A stretch of 38,344 nt of DNA from Chitinophaga pinensis (lineage in GTDB: Bacteria; Bacteroidota; Bacteroidia; Chitinophagales; CAMDFR01). Every line of letters starts with the position of its first letter. Within the stretch, counting starts at the first letter, position 1. The stretch spans positions 1-38,344 of the forward strand of contig CAMBZT010000017.1 of the NCBI GenBank assembly GCA_945872405.1, written 5' to 3'. This document shows, in pieces, positions 34,384 through 38,344 of the stretch. The translations under genes and the position numbers were made by a program. The notes beneath the pieces were generated by a model. That model worked only from the letters and a program-made list of their open reading frames with translations, made no database searches and was not told the origin of the DNA.

Positions 34384-34974
34384 CTAAAGCAACTGCGTAG
34401 CAATTTTCTGCTTAACTGTATCCTCCCATGCAGTTTTCAAGATGCTTAAAACAATGCTATCTCGCCTTCCACCATTTGAATTTGGTAAATGAGATCGTAA
34501 AACCCCTTCCTCTATGCATCCAATACTTTTCATTGCAGCAATACTTACTTGATTTCTATTGTCTGCTCTAAACTCAACTCTTTCCATTTCTAGCTCTTCA
34601 AATGCATACTGAAGCAATAAGTATTTACAATGTCTATTGAGTCCAGTACCTCTATATTCTTTGCCATACCATGTATAGCCAAGTTGCAAAGTTTGATTGT
34701 TTAATTGAATATCATAAAATCGGGTACTACCTGCATATTTTTTTTTCTCCTTATCAAATACAATAAACGGATATTCTCTTTGTTCAGTTTTAGCTTTTAT
34801 TGCTTGTTGAATATAGCTCATGAGTCCTAATTCACCTCTCGGACACACCAAAGAGTAAGTCCATATCTCAGGTTCATTGATAACGAATTCTTTTAGATTT
34901 TCAATATCGGTATCAAAAAGTGGTCTTAATAAAACTCGATTATTTTCTAAAACGATATTTTTAGGAAAATCCAT
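34384..34974 (-). CDS. GNAT-family acetyltransferase, RimJ/RimL-like
   Basis: A 196-aa acetyl-CoA-dependent N-acetyltransferase. The fold is seen in VLLRPLFDTDIENLKEF at the start, FIVFDKEKKKYAGSTRFYDI in the beta core, the pyrophosphate loop YRGTGLNRHCKYLLLQYAF and the late VEFRADNRNQVSIAAMKSIG with GVLRSHLPN. The wording of the last motifs resembles the RimJ/RimL protein-N-terminal or small-molecule branch. The acceptor is unknown. It is transcribed alone, divergent from prfB; the 3' side has no obvious terminator. Confidence 0.9.
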   Translation of the reverse strand: MDFPKNIVLENNRVLLRPLFDTDIENLKEFVINEPEIWTYSLVCPRGELGLMSYIQQAIKAKTEQREYPFIVFDKEKKKYAGSTRFYDIQLNNQTLQLGYTWYGKEYRGTGLNRHCKYLLLQYAFEELEMERVEFRADNRNQVSIAAMKSIGCIEEGVLRSHLPNSNGGRRDSIVLSILKTAWEDTVKQKIATQLL

Positions 34975-35051
34975 GCGCTAGCTTTTGTAAAGTAAAAATA
35001 GTAAGAACTAATTAGCGAAACGAATCAAGTCTAGACAATATTTGTAAGATG

Positions 35052-35127
35052 TACGGCAAGCCGCAGCAGGGGGTGAAGCAAGTATCTTGTACTGCGAAAG
35101 ACCCGTTAGACTTTCTCTTGGCTGTTT
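35052..35127 (+). repeat. Structured intergenic repeat, copy B2
   Basis: Plus-strand relative of the 30896-30983 element, sharing TGAAGCAAGTA, TACTGCGAAA, CCCG and CTCTTGGCTGTTT (CTCTTAGCCGTT in B1) in the same order. The hairpin between the first two blocks is short here (35078-35095, AGTA / TACT). It lies in the gap between the divergent GNAT and prfB genes, about 105 bp before the prfB start, in the prfB direction. Confidence 0.7.
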
Positions 35128-35232
35128 GCAAGGCTAGCTGCCTAAAAAAAAATGTGTTTTAAAAAAGACGATACCATGAAGATTTTTGTAACTTTATTTT
35201 TTTAATTCACTTTAAACTCTAAGTTTCCAATC

Positions 35233-36322
35233 ATGACCAAGGAACAAATAGAAATTGTAAGGGGCCGTGTATTTGCCTTGAGGAGATATCTTTGACGTCG
35301 ATAATCGAACGTACTCCATAGCCGAACAGGAAAAGATTTCGCATGAATTAGATTTTTGGCAAGATTCTACAAAAGCGGAGCAAATTTTAAAAAATATTAG
35401 AGTCAACAAGACTTGGGTAAATCAATATCTAAAAGTGCAGTCGGCATTTGACGATTTGTTGGTGATGCAAGAATTTTTAGAGCTGGGCGAAAGTACAGAA
35501 GACGAAGTGCGTCAACAAGAAAAAAGTGTGTATGAAGTGCTTGAAGAATTGGAAGGTAAAAGTACGCTTAATCAGCCTGAAGATCAGTTAAGCGCCATTC
35601 TTGAAATCAATGCTGGCGCTGGTGGGACGGAGAGTTGCGACTGGGCTGAAATGTTGCAAAGAATGTATGCCATGTGGGGTGAAAAGAATGGTTATAAGGT
35701 CTCTATTTTAGATATGAAAGAAGGTGATGTGGCTGGAATAAAATCGGTTTCATTAGAGATTGATGGTGAGTTGGCTTATGGTTATTTGAATGGCGAAAAC
35801 GGGGTTCATAGATTAGTGCGTATTTCACCATTCGACAGTAATGGCAAAAGACATACCTCATTTGCATCGGTTTATGTTTATCCTTTGGTAGATGATACGA
35901 TTGAAGTGATTGTGAATCCGGCAGATTGTGAGTGGGATACTTTTAGAAGTAGTGGTGCTGGTGGACAGAATGTAAACAAGGTCGAAACAGCTGTTAGAGT
36001 GCGACATCTTCCATCTGGCATTGTAATTGAATGTCAACAGGAGCGAAGCCAACATGGCAATAGAGATATTGCCATGCGAATGTTAAAATCTAAATTGTAT
36101 GAGATTGAAGTTCAAAAAAGAAATGAGGCAAGAGCAAAAATAGAGGGTTCTAAGATGAAGATAGAATGGGGTTCTCAGATACGTAACTATGTAATGCATC
36201 CTTATAAATTAGTGAAGGATGCAAGAACTGGTTTTGAAACTTCGCAAGTGGATGAAGTGATGAATGGTGGCTTGAATGATTTTATAAAAGCTTATTTATT
36301 GAGTGGATTGGAGAAAAAATAA
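35233..36322 (+). CDS. prfB: Peptide chain release factor 2, expressed by programmed +1 frameshift
   Basis: RF2 releases finished proteins at UGA and UAA codons. Translation starts at the ATG at 35233, reads 20 codons ending LRRYL, meets an in-frame UGA at 35293-35295, and shifts +1 so that CTT (35290-35292) is followed by GAC (35294-35296). The joined protein is 362 aa, close to the usual 365. It has the stop-codon recognition tripeptide SPF (198-200) and the catalytic GGQ (243-245, in [11 protein letters not shown]). A start at the later GTG (35435) would lose about 67 N-terminal residues and is wrong. The shift gives autoregulation: low RF2 favours frameshifting. The 3' end converges on the ABC ATPase gene. 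Confidence 0.97.
35281..35296 (+). promoter_or_regulatory. prfB programmed +1 frameshift site
   Basis: The sequence AGGAGATATCTTTGAC contains the three known elements: a Shine-Dalgarno-like AGGAG a few bases upstream, the slippery CTT codon, and the in-frame UGA followed by C. It matches the classical RF2 recoding site almost exactly. The AGGAG is notable since most genes in this window lack such a sequence ahead of their starts. Confidence 0.96.
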
Positions 36323-36332
36323 TTTATTGATC

Positions 36333-36989
36333 TCACTCTGGGTTCATCTCATAAATGACATCACTCATACGTTCCACATAATCCATATCATGAGAAGCGA
36401 TGATGATGCATTTATTGTCTCTAGAAAGCGCTTTCAGCATGTTCCATAGTTTTTCTTTATTCTTATAATCTAGAAAAGAGGTAGGTTCATCTAAAATGAT
36501 AAATGATGCTTCTCGTACCACAGCTGCGGCGATTCGAACTTGTTGAAATTCGCCATCACTTAATGCTTGAATGCTTTTGTTTTGTAATTTAGCGATTGAC
36601 AATGCTTCGATAGTTTGTTTGACCATTGATTTATCTTGCTCCGTTTCTTTCGCTAACCAATTCATGTATGGATAACGACCAGTCATGATAAATTCTTGCA
36701 CGGACATCGGAAAGCTGAGCTGTTGTTGACTTCCCAGATAGGCAAGCTTTTGTGCTAGCGATTGACTTTCATATGTATGTAGTAATTGATTATCCAATAA
36801 AATTTTTCCTTGAAGTGGAGGTGTGAGTGCTGCTATTGTCTTCATAAAAGTGCTTTTGCCAGCACCATTTAATCCTTTAATGCTATAGAGTTTACCAGCT
36901 TCAAATTGCCAATTGATATTATCTAGCAATGATTTCTGATGGTACCCTATGCTTAGATTTTCGCATTGCAAAAGATGTTTCTTATCCAT
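36333..36989 (-). CDS. ABC importer ATP-binding protein, FecE/BtuD type
   Basis: A 218-aa ABC ATPase of the iron-siderophore/haem/cobalamin import class. Walker A is GLNGAGKST, the signature is LSDGEFQQVRIA (a variant of LSGGQ, usual in this class), Walker B is FIILDEPTSFLD and the switch His is in IIASHDMDYV. It overlaps the permease gene by 8 nt and so belongs to one operon with the permease and the binding protein. The cargo (iron-siderophore, haem or vitamin B12) cannot be decided, because any riboswitch or Fur box would be upstream of the window end. Confidence 0.92.
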   Translation of the reverse strand: MDKKHLLQCENLSIGYHQKSLLDNINWQFEAGKLYSIKGLNGAGKSTFMKTIAALTPPLQGKILLDNQLLHTYESQSLAQKLAYLGSQQQLSFPMSVQEFIMTGRYPYMNWLAKETEQDKSMVKQTIEALSIAKLQNKSIQALSDGEFQQVRIAAAVVREASFIILDEPTSFLDYKNKEKLWNMLKALSRDNKCIIIASHDMDYVERMSDVIYEMNPE

Positions 36990-38010
36990 GTTGCATGCTG
37001 TTTTTTTGATTCCATAAAATATAAATCACTACAGGTGCACCGATTAAACTAGTGATAATATTGACAGGAATTTGAGTGTCAAAGAATGGGAGAGAGGCTA
37101 TCATAGAACAGAGCAGACATACAATTGCACCTAGTATAAAACAAATGGGCAATAAAATGATATGGTTACTTGTCTTCATGAGATAACGACCTAAATGAGG
37201 TACAGCAAGCCCTACAAAGCCAATAGGACCACAATAAGAAGTCACAACACCTGCTAATAAAGCTGTTGAGATAATGCTGATGATTTTGAGTTGTTTGACA
37301 TTAATACCCAAACTTTGTGCATATATCTCGCCACCTATATATAAATTCAATCCTTTGAGTTGTGAAAGAGAAAGCACAATGGCCAAAGCGATGATACTTG
37401 CCATGATGCTTAACTGTAGGTAGTTGATTCCTGCAAAGCTCCCAAAGCTCCAAAAGGTAAAGGTTTGAAGTGATGACTTATTTGCCATGCTCTCCATCAA
37501 AGAGATAACAGCTGATACACCGCTGCTCAACATTAATCCAATAATTAAAACAGTGGCTACGCTTCTTACCTTAATCGAGAACCATAAAATAATCATAGAA
37601 AAAAATAGACTTCCAATCAAAGAAGCAAACACTAATACCGAGTTATCGAGTAAAGAAATTTTGCTAAAAGAAATTCCGAATGAAGAAGCACCCATGATAA
37701 AAAAGGCAACCACTAAAGAGGAGCCACTTGTAATGCCCAATATATAAGGGCCAGCGACAGGATTTCTAAACAGTGTCTGCATGTATAAGCCTGCGACCGA
37801 TAGCGCACCTCCAGCTAATAAGGCACAGATTGCTGTAGGAATTCTTGATTCTAACAGTATAAATTTATGAATAGAATTCTGTTGCTCTCCACCTATTATA
37901 GCAAGAATTTCACCAACGGAAATAGACACTTTACCAATCAATATGTGACTGATAAAAAGAATAAGCATCATAAGAAATGACGTCAGAATAATAAAGGCCG
38001 ATCTATTCAA
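36982..38010 (-). CDS. FecCD/BtuC-family ABC permease
   Basis: A 342-aa integral-membrane permease with about ten helices. Family blocks seen are LLESRIPTAICALLAGGALSVAG, LFRNPVAGPYILGITSGSSL, GLMLSSGVSAVISL, GVVTSYCGPIGFVGLAVPHL (the coupling-helix region contacting the ATPase) and DTQIPVNIITSLIGAPVVI. It forms a homodimeric pore for iron-siderophore or cobalamin uptake. It overlaps the ATPase gene by 8 nt downstream and the binding-protein gene by 8 nt upstream. Confidence 0.94.
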   Translation of the reverse strand: MNRSAFIILTSFLMMLILFISHILIGKVSISVGEILAIIGGEQQNSIHKFILLESRIPTAICALLAGGALSVAGLYMQTLFRNPVAGPYILGITSGSSLVVAFFIMGASSFGISFSKISLLDNSVLVFASLIGSLFFSMIILWFSIKVRSVATVLIIGLMLSSGVSAVISLMESMANKSSLQTFTFWSFGSFAGINYLQLSIMASIIALAIVLSLSQLKGLNLYIGGEIYAQSLGINVKQLKIISIISTALLAGVVTSYCGPIGFVGLAVPHLGRYLMKTSNHIILLPICFILGAIVCLLCSMIASLPFFDTQIPVNIITSLIGAPVVIYILWNQKNSMQHG

Positions 38011-38344
38011 TTTTTTTATAAAAGTATAAGGTTTGATCAGAAGAAAGCTCAGGATGAAAAATATGTATCAAATCTTGTAACACCAAGTCAGGTCGAGGCA
38101 CGCCAGATTCCCAATAATCATTTCCAATCTCGTTGGCATTTATTCGTTTGTTATTATTATATATTTTTTTTTCTTTAAAACTTTTAAAATTTACAATTTC
38201 TGGGAACTCATTAACTACTTCTGCAAGACTATTATTTGCATTGACATTTATAAAGAAATCAGCGTTAGCGGAGGATGCATAAACGGTTTCAAAACTCAAT
38301 GGCACTCCGCCGCTTTCAGGTATAGTATCTAATACATATTTTGC
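38003..38344 (-). CDS. ABC importer periplasmic substrate-binding protein, C-terminal part
   Basis: The frame is open to the window end, giving the last 113 residues of a class III (FepB/BtuF/FhuD-like) binding protein. Visible are VLDTIPESGG, ETVYASSANADFFIN and the C-terminal helix region RPDLVLQDLIHIFHPEL, which is the standard end of this family. The N-terminus with signal peptide lies beyond base 38344. The stop overlaps the permease start by 8 nt. The fold assignment also follows from the adjacent FecCD permease and ATPase. Confidence 0.85.
   Translation of the reverse strand, partial: AKYVLDTIPESGGVPLSFETVYASSANADFFINVNANNSLAEVVNEFPEIVNFKSFKEKKIYNNNKRINANEIGNDYWESGVPRPDLVLQDLIHIFHPELSSDQTLYFYKKIE

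Noticed and set aside
35435-36322. prfB starting at the GTG at 35435
   Set aside because: It lacks the conserved N-terminal domain; a start at 35233 with a canonical frameshift site gives a full-length RF2.

Overview
The window is 38.3 kb of AT-rich DNA from a member of the Bacteroidota. The lineage is inferred from type IX secretion (T9SS) C-terminal sorting domains on two proteins, a GldC homologue, a stand-alone START-like domain of the Bacteroidota kind, RskA-type anti-sigma remains, the menA-menC-menE order and the general lack of Shine-Dalgarno sequences. Genus cannot be told from this sequence. Most genes are housekeeping or envelope functions. No tRNA, rRNA, CRISPR array, transposase or phage gene was seen.

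Layout. 1-2.4 kb: 3' part of sdhA and complete sdhB (succinate dehydrogenase/fumarate reductase), closed by a strong terminator shared with a small convergent lipoprotein gene. 2.9-5.9 kb: menA-menC-menE, overlapping by 1 and 4 nt (menaquinone synthesis, which fits the quinone-linked Sdh complex). 6.0-6.9 kb: an SPFH/band-7 membrane protein. 7.2-14.8 kb: an accessory-looking block made of two tandem DUF4331 secreted proteins (only the second has a T9SS tail), a membrane-anchored TPR protein, a HupE/UreJ-type membrane protein, an ECF sigma factor and its anti-sigma factor, which is a pseudogene (two in-frame stops and a frameshift). This block is bracketed by two 114-bp direct repeats with 3 mismatches.

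15.0-25.6 kb: metallophosphoesterase with a membrane domain, SufE, a mevalonate-kinase-like GHMP kinase and an aldo/keto reductase, an unknown protein with GldC and an FtsE-like ATPase, a T9SS-exported M43 metalloprotease, an NdpA-type nucleoid protein, a photolyase and a PsbP-like lipoprotein. 25.7-30.8 kb: a CPA2 cation/proton antiporter with a Usp-like tail, MutS2, and a LytM-like protein lacking key active-site residues. 31.0-34.1 kb: ffh, and a remarkable gene joining about 400 residues of lysine/proline-rich histone-H1-like tail to a C-terminal START-like domain. 34.4-38.3 kb: a GNAT acetyltransferase, prfB with an intact programmed +1 frameshift site, and an iron/cobalamin-type ABC importer (ATPase, permease, partial binding protein).

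The most interesting items are four intergenic structured repeats that look like one family with variable hairpins (two bracket the DUF4331/ECF block), the ECF sigma factor with a broken anti-sigma gene, and the H1-like/START-like fusion. Three genes (sigma, anti-sigma, H1-START) appear to use TTG starts because no ATG is available.
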